64,000 nt of DNA from Diploptera punctata (Eukaryota; Arthropoda; Insecta; Blattodea; Blaberidae): contig JASPKZ010004574.1 of NCBI GenBank assembly GCA_030220185.1, positions 186,001-250,000 of the forward strand. The letters run 5' to 3'. The translations under genes and the position numbers were made by a program. This document shows, one piece after another, positions 42,524 through 52,640 of this stretch; the first letter of the stretch is position 1; each line of letters begins with the position of its first letter. The notes under the pieces were generated by a model. That model saw nothing but the letters and a program-made list of their open reading frames with translations, made no database searches and had not been told where the DNA came from.

Positions 42524-43182
42524 AAATTCATTGGAGAACATATTGTTTAAACAACTCACTTCATAGGACTCATGCTTCCATGATATCGCGATTTCAAACA
42601 TAGTCATGTTCATCTTCAGCCATAACTCCGACTGACGAAATTCTTCGGCCGTCAACTATTCTATTGTCGCCATCTTCAGTGCTGCCATCTATGGTTGAAT
42701 GTATGAACTTCGAAATCAATGTAATTTCGTTGGGGATATCAAAATTCATTGATCTATTTTTGTTTTTCTGAATGTATATTTTTTTCCCAAACTGTCAATT
42801 CCAAAGGTTTCTCTACTTGTTTTAAAAGTTTAGCTTCTAAAACAAGTAGAGAAACCTTTGGAATTGACAGTTTGGGAAAAAATATACATTCAGAAAAACA
42901 AAAATAGATCAATGAATTTTGATATCCCCAACGAAATTACATTGATTTCGAAGTTCATAAATTCAACCATAGATGGCAGCACTGAAGATGGCGACAATAG
43001 AATAGTTGACGGCCGAAGAATTTCGTCAGTCGGAGTTATGGCTGAAGATGAACATGACTATGTTTAAAATCGCGATATCATGGAAGCATGAATCCTATGA
43101 GGTGAGTTGTTTAAAAAATATGTTCTCCGATGAATTTTAATGATTATACCTCATAATGTTTACTTCCCAACATTAATTTAAT
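42524..43182 (+). mobile_element. Near-perfect 600-bp PLE palindrome with 13-bp target duplication
   Basis: Flanked by ACAATAATAATTA at 42511-42523 and 43183-43195. The left arm (to about 42838) and right arm are almost identical inverted copies of the PLE 3' end: ELTVWEKIYIQKNKNRSMNF, DIPNEITLISKFINSTIDGS, then AGTTATGGCTGAAGATGAAC. The right arm alone continues into the tail CCTCATAATGTTTACTTCCC. The few differences include GAAA in the left arm and TAAA in the right. Confidence 0.92.
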
Positions 43183-43211
43183 ACAATAATAATTATTTAT
43201 TTATTAATAAT

Positions 43212-43575
43212 GTCCCGCGCCGTAGCCGAGCGGTTAAGGTAGGAAGCCTTGGCGCAGAGCTACAGGACTTGCGCTGGTTCGAGTCTCCATGGGGGAAGAA
43301 ATTTTCTCATGGTATTTCGGCCAGTATGGGACCAGTGCCCACCCAGCATCGTGAGGCATTTGGATAGCTACAATAAGTAGCACCTCCAGGTTGAGGAACC
43401 AGCTATAACAGCTGGGGGACTCGACATGCTAACCACATGTCGCCCCTACACTGGCTGTTGATCATCTACCTCTGTGATTGACACATGTGGATGTGAAGGG
43501 CCAGCAGCCGGCTGGTAAAAGGGCAACCGCTGAAAAGTGGAAAAGACCCTCAATCGGAATAATCACTAAATAAGC
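43212..43575 (+). mobile_element. SINE-2 copy
   Basis: CGCCGTAGCCGAGCGGTTAA (box A region), GGTTCGAGTCTCCATGGG (box B), body with CCAGTATGGGACCAGTGCCC and GGCTGGTAAAAGGGCAACCG. A minus-strand copy is at 16685-16950. Confidence 0.82.
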
Positions 43576-43859
43576 ACTTCACTTCTTCCTTTATAGATTT
43601 TTGCACTGTTGCACTGTTTTAAATTAATTTAGATAAAATTTATACTTTTAACGTGCATTTTCATGGAGTGGAATAACATGGTCTGCACTTATTGCATGTT
43701 AAATTCCATCTGGGGATTATCATAACTGCAAGCTAATATAAAGCATTCTGTAAGACGCATTGAGAACATTCTTAATATTTCATAAGTTATATTGGCAGCA
43801 CTGCAATTAGCAGTCCAACCTGCAATAAAGCATAATATCCAATCAGAAAAATGATAATT

Positions 43860-44480
43860 ATATAACAGCGCCTATATGAGTGTTGCGACAAGAGTCGCTC
43901 TCTCTGTCGGTAATAGCAGACACCTGCCGTCTGTTATTACGCTAATGATGTAGTTCATCTGACTGCCGCTTGTAGGCGCCTGAATACAGTAACGCTGAGT
44001 TATGTTGGTAGCATTTTGGTTATAATGTTGCCAACTTCTGCGTATTGTGTTCAGGTCTGTAGATGACTACAACACTCTCTCTCAGTGTTAGCCGGGCCAT
44101 CGTGGGCGATGGTATCGTTTTCATTATTGGAGGTTGAATACCTCACTCAGTGTGTGCCAGGCCGTCGAGGACGACGGTCCTGTTTTTAGTTAAGAGGTTT
44201 AAGAACACCTCATTCTCAGTGTGTGTTTGGAGCTCGTTGTGCGTTAGGCTCTCGCAGTATGCATTAGGTAGCCTCAGTGCGTGTTAAGCACTCGCAGTGT
44301 GCGGCGGGCACACTTACGTGGTTATTTGAGGACTGCATGCTGCCTGATCCGAAGTTGATACTCTTCGAGGCCCCCTCTAGTCCTAGGAACGGACTTTGAT
44401 TAAACATTTGCTTCTGCTTATTTGTATCTAGTTAAGTTAGCACAGAAATAAACTTGATATTTTCACGATTACATGTGTTT
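43860..44480 (+). other. Possible solo LTR
   Basis: A 600-bp GC-richer island with GTGTTGCGACAAGAGTCGC at the left, CTCAGTGTGTG-type imperfect repeats (three), and AGAAATAAACTTGATATTT (polyadenylation-like) near the right. No open frame. I could not define TG...CA ends or a target duplication. Confidence 0.35.
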
Positions 44481-44779
44481 GTAATAACTAAATTTCCCTT
44501 TATAAAATCCAGCACACCAGAGGAATATTAGGCAAAGAACTCAAAATTGGACCGTGTTGGCAACAACAATGAGACCAACTTGATTCAAAGAAAGATAAGT
44601 GAATGACTTGCAATTTATAGGACAAAGGCTGTGACGTCTCTTCTGACTCAGATTGTTCGAGAAACATCTGGCACATTAACTTCAATGCAAAAGTGCACCA
44701 TATCAAACATATTGCACAATAATATGAAATTCCTTTGAATTTAAAATTAATTATTATTAGAAAAAAGGGAGAAGATAAA

Positions 44780-45830
44780 GAATCTTCGAGTGTTCTTTCA
44801 ATCTTGTATTCAAGTTTCTTTTTTGTTTTTCCTATATATACTTTTTCACAATCTTTACCATCAATTTGATAAATCCCTGATTTGTTTGCTTTCATCAATC
44901 TTTTCATTTTTGTTGGTTCAAAAAACAAAAAGTGATAAATTAAAGTACTATCCAGACAGATAAAGAAATTGGTAAAAAATTCAAGCAAGAAATTTATATA
45001 CCATCCTTTGGCATTTAATAAGTTTCAAAAAATTTTCAGCAAATTTAACGTTAAATTAGCATCAAAAATTATTACAGTATGAATAGATTGATTAAAACCA
45101 ACAAAAATGAAAAAATTGATGAAGGCAACAAATCTGGGATTTATCAAATTGATCGTAAAGATTGTTAAAAAATATTCATAGGAAAAACAAAAAAGAAACT
45201 CGAATACAAGATTGAAAGAACACCTTAGAAATGTATAAAATGGGGAAATAGAAAAATCTGCAATAGTTGCACATGCATGGTCAGAAAAAAACAAAATCGA
45301 AACAAAGGCCAAATTATATTTGCAAAGAAAAATATATGCCCCAACTGGGGTTTGAACTCAGGACCTTTGACTCTCTATGTCAATGCTCTATCCAAGTGAG
45401 CTACCTAGGCCTCACTTGGATAGAGCATTGATATAGAGAGTCTAAAGTCCTGGGTTCAAACCCCAGTCTAGGCGTATATTTTTCTTTTCAAATATAATTT
45501 GTCCATCATTAAGATGTTTAAAAATGAATAATATGAACATTGAAAGGCTAAATTAGTGAAACAGGTAAATCTAAGGAACTCACAATTTGGGAAAAAATTT
45601 ACATCCACAAAAATAAAGAGAAAATAATGAATTTTGAAATTCCCGGGGGAAAAAAAATTATTTGGAAGTTCATCGGTCAGCCAACAGAGAGAGCAGAAAT
45701 CAAGCTACAAGATTGCCAACCACAAATTCAACAGTTAGGAAGCATTGATAATGACAAGAGTGTGGAAACTGCAGTATGCAATTAAACTATAAATATGAGG
45801 CGAGTCAAAAAAAACCTAACTCATAAACTT
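44780..45830. mobile_element. Foldback PLE split by an inverted tRNA SINE
   Basis: 44790-44920 is a minus-strand GIY-YIG piece (YQIDGKDCEKVYIGKTKKKL). From 44940 the plus strand has linker and GIY-YIG, NGEIEKSAIVAHAWSEKNKI, and after the SINE the C-terminal block (NFEIPGG..., QPTERAEIKLQDCQPQIQQL). It ends AATATGAGGCGAGTC. The frame continues across the SINE when the SINE and one target copy are ignored. Confidence 0.82.
45317..45542. mobile_element. Inverted-dimer tRNA SINE with 13-bp target duplication
   Basis: Flanked by AAAGGCCAAATTA (45304-45316) and AAAGGCTAAATTA (45543-45555), 12 of 13 identical. The left half is a minus-strand tRNA-like unit (GGGGTTTGAACTCAGGACC, complement of box B), the right half the same unit on the plus strand (GGATAGAGCATTG, GGTTCAAACCCCAGTC), joined at CTACCTAGGCCTCACTTGG. 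The tail is TTTTTCTTTTCAAATATAAT. Confidence 0.85.
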
Positions 45831-45975
45831 TTGTGTTATTGATAGGTGACATGATGGACATAGCCCATTTTAATGCTCAAGGCCTCATATGTGATGTTTA
45901 GTCTCTGATTGGAGAGAGATACATTGTCAGTATTCTTAAACAACACTTTGTCCACTTTGCACATGGGTACATCAC

Positions 45976-46184
45976 CTCCAAAGTGTAGTCTGGTTGAACA
46001 GCATGCACTGTTAACTTCTTTGTTTTGTTGTACATCCTGGATCTTCTGAGAGCTGTGGATTTTAATAATATGTTTGCTTCAAATCTGAGCAGTGTTCCTC
46101 TTGTGATGTTGGGATGTGACCACTTGAGTTTGACTCCTTGAGGATAAGAAGACAACACAGTGATATCCGTTGGAGGATCAGGAA
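45976..46184 (-). CDS. RPTP exon: third FN3 domain, first part
   Basis: This 209-nt exon is 2 nt + 69 codons, ending in phase 0. It begins after TTTTATTTGCAG. It encodes PDPPTDITVLSS (A strand), GVKLKWSHPN (B strand), LLRFEANILL (C strand) and ends AVQPDYTLE. I placed the donor at GAG|GTGATG because splicing there to the next exon gives DYTLE-VNDLYPASEYEM, the E and F strands of one FN3 domain. The frame stays open past this donor to a stop near 45898, but that extension fits no domain. Its two arginine/lysine clusters (ALRRSRM, NKTKK) make this domain basic. Confidence 0.83.
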
Positions 46185-46234
46185 CTGCAAATAAAATATC
46201 AACAAGTATCACGTTAGAATCTAATTTAAAAAAG

Positions 46235-46345
46235 AAAAATTAATGTTTGAACTGGGATTTGAACTCTGGACCCCTAGTTCTACATATGGTGTGCTGTCCA
46301 AGTACACCATTCAAACAACGATACAAACACAATATGAGGTGAGTG
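46235..46345 (-). mobile_element. tRNA-like SINE fragment
   Basis: On the minus strand: TGAATGGTGTACTTGGACAG, GGGGTCCAGAGTTCAAATCC, tail CAAACATTAATTTTTC. It starts about 50 nt upstream of the acceptor of the 45976-46184 exon. Confidence 0.6.
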
Positions 46346-46810
46346 ATAAACATATTCTACCTTAACGATACAAACGTTAACATTTCTTTCAACTTATACA
46401 ATTCTCGTTCGCCCGAAGGCTAATAGCTGTTGCTACCATCATGCCAACTGACATCTTCTATTCAGAAGTATTTTTATTGAGAATTTATACATTACTTTTT
46501 AGCGGTCAAGCTTATATTTTCAATGTTTTATTTAAATTAACATTTTCCAATCCTGGATAGAATCTAATTTAAGAAAGAAAAATTTATGTTTGAACCCTAG
46601 ACCCCTAGTTCTATGTACTAGTGTGCTGTCCAATTACACCATTCAAACGACGATACAAACATTAACATTTCTTTCAACTTATACAATTCTCGTTCGTAGA
46701 ACTAGGGGTCCAGTGATCAAATCCCGGTTCAAACATTAATTTTTCTTTTCTAAATCTAGATTCTATCCAGAATTGGAAAATATTAATTAAAATAAAAACA
46801 TTGAAAGTAT
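46346..46810. mobile_element. tRNA-like SINE pieces, inverted pair
   Basis: The minus-strand unit at 46580-46650 and a plus-strand end at 46690-46760 (AGAACTAGGGGTCCAGTGAT, tail CATTAATTTTTCTTTTC) share CAACTTATACAATTCTCGTTC direct repeats at 46389 and 46675. A PLE word (ATATGAGGTGAGTG) lies at 46333. Confidence 0.55.
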
Positions 46811-46814
46811 CAGG

Positions 46815-47000
46815 TTATTATAAAATAACATTATGATGTTCTTCTTAATAAATGAGCAGAGTTTTACCTCATAAATTGTTGTGTTCTTTTATGAAATGTT
46901 TCAGAACACTTCTGAGAACATGAAACACAAGTGTGTTTTGAAACACAACTTTTATGAAGTAAGATGCAACAGACTCACCTTATTCATTAAATATTAGGTG
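46815..47000 (+). mobile_element. PLE hairpin
   Basis: AATAACATTATGATGTTC at the left, arm TTTACCTCATAAATTGTTGTG with inverse CACAACTTTTATGAAGTAAG, then TGCAACAGACTCACC. Contains TTTTGAAACAC. Confidence 0.7.
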
Positions 47001-47234
47001 AATTTTTCTTTTCAAAATAATACTTGTCCATCATTCTGGATGTTAAAAATTAAATTATTACACCAAATATAATGATGCTTAACTGCTGTAAAAGTTATGT
47101 AAACTCTCATTAAAAAATGTATTCTTGAATTAGAAGCTGTCAGATAGCACTGGTAGAGACAGTTATCTGCTTCTGACGTTAGAGAGAATTGTACATGAGG
47201 AAGAAAAATTAGCGTTTTGCATCAGAAGCATGAA

Positions 47235-47330
47235 ATAGTGTAATGGTTAGCACACTAGTGTACAGGGCTGGAGGTTTCAAGTTCAAATCCTGATTCAGGC
47301 ATTAATTTTTCTTCATGGTACAAATTAATT
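47235..47330 (+). mobile_element. tRNA-like SINE
   Basis: ATAGTGTAATGGTTAGCACA (box A), TTCAAGTTCAAATCCTGATTC (degraded box B), tail GGCATTAATTTTTCTTC. Confidence 0.65.
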
Positions 47331-47374
47331 TTTCTTATTAAAATATTATTTTTTTAAATAAATAAGTTAATCTG

Positions 47375-47860
47375 CCATCATCTTACCTCATATTTGGTTG
47401 TTTCTTGTAAGATATGTTTCAAAGCATCTCTGCTCCATCATCACTTGGTACAGACTGACGATCTTTAAGTTGTCCTGCTCCCTCATTTTGTGGTCCAAAC
47501 AACTTGCTTATTTAGTTTCTCTTCCCAGGAATTTAAAAATTCATGATTCTCTCCTGTTCTCCTGTATGTAGATTTTTTCCCCATATGGTGAATTCATTTG
47601 TTTTTTTCTAACTTTTTAATAATTTTGTGTTTATATCTGTTTTATGTTTTTCTGACCAAACTTGAGCAGCTACTGGAGATTTCTCTACTTCTCCTTTTTT
47701 TACATTTCTAATGTGTTCCTTAGTTTTAATGATCAGAAGAATAAAAATAGGAACATGAATCTTGAAATTCTCAGGAAAAGGATTTCATTTGCAAGTTCCT
47801 CAGTCAGCCAAAAGATGGAGTAGGAGTTGACAAGATGATTGAATAAGTACAACAGATGTA
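47375..47860. mobile_element. Foldback PLE
   Basis: Minus arm 47380-47735 (CATCTTACCTCATATTTGG; C-terminal block and GIY-YIG complement), plus arm 47735-47855 (NRNMNLEILRKRISFASSSV...). It ends about 30 nt from the donor of the 47885-47957 exon. Confidence 0.7.
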
Positions 47861-47884
47861 CAAATTATAAAATTAATTACACAC

Positions 47885-47957
47885 CTCCTTCTTTGGTTGT
47901 TACTCGAAGAATTTCTGGTTCTCCAAACTCATAAACATCTGCATTTTTACTCGAAAT
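47885..47957 (-). CDS. RPTP exon: end of second FN3 domain
   Basis: This 73-nt micro-exon is 24 codons plus 1 nt. The acceptor is TTATTTTTAG and the donor GAG|GTGTGT. It encodes ISSKNADVYEFGEPEILRV followed by TTKEG, the F-G loop and G strand that close an FN3 domain. It was recognised because it supplies exactly the missing end of the preceding exon and its last base (G) joins TT of the next exon to make valine, giving TTKEGVPDPPTD, a typical FN3-FN3 linker. Both neighbouring joins keep frame, which makes chance unlikely despite the small size. Confidence 0.82.
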
Positions 47958-48017
47958 CTAAAAATAAATGTATATTATTAATTAGTGTTAGGATCAACAG
48001 GCACTATATTTATTTTG

Positions 48018-49503
48018 AGCTAAATTCCAGTTGTATTGTAAACAAACTTGCATAAAATATTACCTTAGCGACTGCGTCTATTGAGGAAACCGTGGTGCTA
48101 CTTTTAACCATCATATGCTCAAATTGAGTATGATACAATGTAAGATGTTACCAATAATTACCAATAATTAGGAACTTCCACTATTTATTATTTATTTATG
48201 ACAAAAACTTATTATGGCCTACCTAATCAGAGGTTTACGTTATTTCCATGATGTCAATAGATATCCTATATTTACAATTTCATTGCGAGCAGAATTTATG
48301 CTCTATACTCACTCACCTGTAAATTCTGCTGTTATTCCACACCCTCAATGGTTAATGTGGGATACTCTTCCCTCAACTCTTTGAAAATATTCAAAATAAT
48401 TTCTTTCTTTCCACTTTTCAAATGGTTTTCTTTCTAATGTTTTAAGACATTATACAGAAAGTGGCCATTTTGAAACAAAAGAAATCCCAAAGTATTCTGC
48501 ATTACACTTGGGTAAAAATCAAAAATACTTATTTAATACATTAAAATTGTAATTATATATTTTAAGATTCTCCCATATAACTTACACAGTGAGATCAGTT
48601 TAGTAGTGGAAGGCTGACGCGGGATTTGTGATATGCGATAACGAAGGCTTACACGTGCAGACACAGGACCTGAAATGTGCACTGACTCAGCAGTTTACGA
48701 GTTCACGGCCACAGTCAGATAGTGTACCTCGAATAAATAAGGTGCTTGATCGCTTTTCCTTGTGAACTGAATTACGTGTGTATATTGTAAACTGAATGGC
48801 ATGTGTATAAGTTGTTTCAATTTTAAAATTTGTATCTTATAAGAAGAGATGGAGGGATCAATTTCTATCCTGAAGTGGAACAGGCCAGTGGCCTAATCCA
48901 TGCCTGCAATTGATGACGATCTTATAAAACATAAGTGTAAAGTGAATCACGTGTGTATGAGTGTAAACTGTATAATGGCTAATAATTTTTATACTGAACA
49001 TGTATTTATTTATGAACAATATTTATTAACTCAGTCTGCCAGCCAAGTATGAAGACGTTTTGAAACATGATTCCCGGGTGTAAAAATTCCATCACGTTCA
49101 ACAGTCCATAATATGTACAACAAATTTTATAAAGAGGTGTCAAAAATGTATGGACAATGAAGGTGAACAGTTCCAACACCTGCTTCAATAAAGTTGGTAA
49201 GTACGACAATTTGTAAAATAGTTACGAAAATGTGTGTGGTTGTATCATCGTGATCCTACGCTGTCCGTTCCCCGCCATTAGTGCGTCAGCAGTGTACAGT
49301 GAAATCCCCACGACTGCCTTCCATTACTAAACTGATCTCACTGTATAAACATATGCTACATAATATATATTTTTATTGTTATTATTTCCTTTATTTTGAC
49401 AGAGCGAACTACATTTTCTTACATGCTTAAATGTAAAACCTTAGACGAATGAAAATGCAGTCATACATCTGGTTTGTTTACATTACAACTGAAACTTAGC
49501 TCA
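48018..49503 (+). mobile_element. Family X, full copy with nested Tigger-like MITE
   Basis: Left end GAGCTAAATTCCAGTTGTAT with TGTAAACAAAC, right end GTTTGTTTACATTACAACTG with AAACTTAGCTC, an imperfect ~30-bp inverted repeat. Without the nested 757-bp element it is about 730 bp. No open frame; partial copies occur at 1035, 21234, 25865 and 30945. Confidence 0.75.
48587..49343 (+). mobile_element. Tigger-like MITE
   Basis: CAGTGAGATCAGTTTAGTAG with TGGAAGGC at the left and its inverse at the right (28 bp, one mismatch). It interrupts family X between ATAACTTA and TAAACAT; the right TA is intact and the left is CA, a mutated target TA. No transposase. Confidence 0.8.
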
Positions 49504-49689
49504 GAAGAGGCATAAATATTAAATAGGATATCTAAAAGGACTAAAAATTCATGAAAATAAGCATTCAATTAGTTTCTAACATGTGATATAGACTTCCAAA
49601 AGTTAAAAATAATATAATTTTAGTTGATTTAATTCATCCTTCAGACATTAATCTTATAAAAGGAAATCTTGCCAAAGTAAACACTTTTA

Positions 49690-50215
49690 ACACATTCAGT
49701 ACAGTAAACCAGTTAAGGCGTTTAAAGAGACTATCGTGTATGCGGCCGTCGGTTAGTTAACTCGTTTTAGAGCAGGTGCAAACAAACCGCATTTATATTC
49801 GGCGCGTAAATATCGTGTTGCCTTAGTATGTCTTGGAGATCATAGATGGCATGTAAATGTACATTTTCTATTCCCGTCTGACACGTTTAACCTTGGTGAA
49901 TCCCCTTTTATTTTTAAAACAAACAACACATGGAATTTGTTCACCCAAACTTGCTCCAATGCAGTCGTATATGTTTCTCGTTATCGCGCTGTTGTTTGTG
50001 CGTGAGTGAAACCATGGCAAAAGAAAAATATCTCACTGAATAAGAATTAGTGAATATTTTGTAGAATGATGATTCAGGTGATGAACTGATTCCTGAATTA
50101 GAAGATTCACAAAGTGAAAGTGAAGATGAACTTCCACTTCCTGAAATTGATATGCCGATATCATGTGATGTCAATCACCCAAGTTATTTCACCATCAAAT
50201 CCTACTAGATATCTC
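49690..50215 (+). pseudogene. piggyBac-like transposase N-terminus
   Basis: ATG at 50013: MAKEKYLTE, stop, ELVNIL, stop, NDDSGDELIPELEDSQSESE and DELPLPEIDMPISC. The acidic SESEDE-rich N-terminus with LT-EE--NIL is the usual start of piggyBac-family transposases. GC-rich words upstream (GGCCGTCGGTTAG) could be its 5' end. Cut off at about 50215. Confidence 0.55.
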
Positions 50216-50282
50216 CTTTAGGTATGTACAAAATTTGAATTTTCTAGGACTAATAGTTTGTGAATAATGGTCCATTTCCCCC

Positions 50283-50876
50283 CCAGGAGCTATCACCTTG
50301 ACGTGGTGGGGGGGCTTAGTACCCGATGAACCAGACGACCCTACTGGGGAAGATTGACTTAGGCTAATCTTGCTGGTGGGTAAGAGGCGAGGGGAACTAA
50401 GTATAGCTCACAACGAAGGAATGGCGTCTGTATCCATATTGGGCAGCCACATCTTTGTCAAGTCTTCAACTGTCAACAGGGCGACAAGGAATAGCACAGC
50501 TAAACTTGTAGGGCTTGAAGAGCGGAAGAAGCAGCCCTCTCTTGGGGGTGGATACCCAGAGGAGCATGTTTGGAGGCTCAGAGGAAGCAGCCCTTCCACC
50601 ATCCTTGTCCTGCGAAGCGCTTGTAACGCTTCCAGGAGACATTTATCTTACTGAGAAGCTTCATGGAAATCAGCCGGATTGTCATTACAGACAGAAATGG
50701 ATTGATCACATGGATGGAATGAGTAAGGAGAGATATCCATTGTTAGCAAGAAATTATCAAATCAAGCAAGAGGAAGACGTGATGTTGGAAGACCTAGAAG
50801 ACGTTGGGCTGATGCATTATGAAGTCGGAACGGGCAATTGCCTAATCCCTGGAGTGATGATGATGATGATGATGGT
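50283..50876 (+). mobile_element. LINE-B deletion derivative: 5' end fused to 3' end
   Basis: The left part (CACCTTGACGTGGTGGGGGG, CTTAGTACCCGATGAACC) looks like a LINE 5' UTR. From about 50640 it is a LINE 3' end: a broken GRRDVGRPRRRWADAL frame, GAAGTCGGAACGGGCAATTGCC and a (GAT)n tail. The RT region is absent, so it resembles a LINE-derived SINE. Confidence 0.65.
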
Positions 50877-50984
50877 CCATTTTCTGAAGTGCCATGAAAA
50901 GGGTAGCTGGGGTATTATTTAAATGGCTGGCCTGTGGGTTTAAATGCCCTGCTCAGTGCCTGGTACTGAATGTTCAATGAATGA

Positions 50985-51340
50985 ATGAGTCACTTCTTAT
51001 CTTACCTCATAGTTTATGTTTTCTTAAACATGGGAACTGCAGTTTTCAAGAGGACATCCCTTTCATTTTCAATCGATATTATGACTATCAGATTTTCATT
51101 GGAATCTCCATCTATAACATTGCCATCTGGTGTCGATTTGATGAACTTTTAGATCAAGTCCTGTTCATCGGGAATTTCGAAATTCATGGATCTAAATTTG
51201 TTCTTCTGAATATATATCTTCTCACAAACTGTCAATTCTAAAGGTTTTACCAAATGTTTTAGAAATTTGGCCTCTTATTCAATTCTAGGACTCTCATTGA
51301 ATTAAGAACCTCATTATGTTATTTCCCATATCTATTTCAA
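50985..51340 (-). mobile_element. PLE 3' half
   Basis: On the minus strand: tail-side CCTCATTATGTTATTTCC at 51310 and arm TCTTATCTTACCTCATAG at the left, C-terminal block MNFEIPDEQDLI-KFIKSTPD, GNVIDGDSNENLIVI. Same subfamily as 17700 and 23570. Confidence 0.75.
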
Positions 51341-51349
51341 TTATAGAGA

Positions 51350-51660
51350 TGTTTGTACCTTATATAACACAGTCGTCCTCAACTATGATGATTTTTGTTA
51401 TAATCTTCGTTATATTATTAAAATTCAAAGTTTTTCGAAGTCATGCTTCATTTTCTTGATACTGAAATAAAAATATATCAAATATCAAATAAAAATATAT
51501 AAAAAATGTCAGTACCAAGAAGGTTCCTGAAGATGAAGCATGACTCCGAAAAGCTTTGAATTTTAATTATTTAACGAAGATTGTAACAAAAATTATTACA
51601 GTTGAGGATGACTGTGTTATGTAAGGTACAAAAATCTTTACAATTGAAATAATTTTAACC
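51350..51660. mobile_element. Hairpin element of a different sequence, same motif
   Basis: Arms of about 110 bp (TTTGTACCTTATATAACACA...GTCATGCTTCATTTTC and the inverse to AAGGTACAAAAATC), AT-rich centre. The right arm has CCTGAAGATGAAGCATGACT, CCGAAAAGC. The termini differ from the main PLE hairpins except for the AACCTCAAG tail. Confidence 0.65.
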
Positions 51661-51779
51661 TCAAGAGTGTTCAAAAATGAATATTAAAAGTATTTTTTTT
51701 AATGCCCCAGGTCGTCCTTTTGGTGTTCTCTCCTGTACAGATTCCCGTATTTAACTATGAACTTTTAATTGGCATTAGA

Positions 51780-52640
51780 AACTATACACACAAATTACCC
51801 TTCTGAAAACTGAACACACATCTATAACAGATGGATCTCTCTTAGATGAGAGTGGAGCAGGGGCAATGCTTCTCCTTTTATAAACACACTGGAAGAAATA
51901 CTAGTAATTTTGATGGTGAAATTGAAGCTATTAATCTTTCAATGTTTCTATTATTAATTTAACTCTTCTCACTGAAGGATAAATTGTATTTGAAGAGAAA
52001 AATTTGCGTTTAGATTAGAGTTTCTCCGGTAAACTCAGTGGTAGAGCATTGGCCTAGAAAGCCAAAGGTCCTGGGTTCAAACCCCAGTCTGAGTGTATAA
52101 TTATTCTATTCAAATATAATACTAACCTCTTGTTTAATAACATTTTTAATTAGCTACAACGTTGCAAAAATATTGTCATTCTATCAGATTCAAAAGCCGC
52201 GATTCAGGCCATAGCTTAACCATGTATCCAAAAATAGGAAAAATATTAAAAATACAAAACATGATTCAGACTATTGAAAAACTTGGTAAACATATAGTCT
52301 TACAATGGATTCCAGTCCATTGTGGAATACAAGGGATTGAAAGAGCTGATATACGCAAAAAAAAAAGGATGTACAATTAAGCAGAAAATAACAAATGCAT
52401 TTTCTTATTCCGATTTAATTAAAAGACTAGGAAACAGAAATATAAAAATACTGTTAGAAAATCCATCCATAATTCCGAAACTACCATGAAAATGTGCAGT
52501 TGCTATACTGAGGTTTACTACAGGACATGAAAACATCTTCATAGAATTGGTGTATTAATGTCTCCTGAGTGTATATTGTGTTCTCATGGTGTGGAAATGG
52601 ACAGAGAATATTTTAAGAACTGTGTAGGACCTTTCGCTTT
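51780..52640 (+). pseudogene. LINE RNase H and C-terminal remnant
   Basis: Plus-strand TDGSLLDESGAGAMLL and FDGEIEAI (start of RNase H) are split from ILSDSKAAIQAIA, then IVLQWIPVHCGIQGIERADI (RNase H), and a degraded AILRFTTGHENIFIELV. The order fits Jockey/I-type elements. A SINE (about 51955-52150) separates the first two parts. A second copy of the C-terminal end is at 63321. Confidence 0.7.
51955..52150 (+). mobile_element. tRNA-core SINE nested in LINE
   Basis: Head AAATTTGCGTTTAGATTAG, tRNA-like core with CAGTGGTAGAGCATTGGCC, loop CTAGAAA, box B GGGTTCAAACCCC, tail TGAGTGTATAATTATTC. It interrupts an RNase H frame, so it is the younger element. Confidence 0.78.

Noticed and set aside
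43860..44480. CpG-island promoter of a host gene
   Set aside because: GC-richer than its surroundings, but there is no downstream exon and the polyadenylation-like end and internal repeats fit a solo LTR.
45898..45975. Extension of the FN3-3 exon to the stop at 45898
   Set aside because: The extension YPCAKWTKCCLR... fits no FN3 strand, whereas splicing at GAG|GTGATG gives a continuous domain and correct phase.
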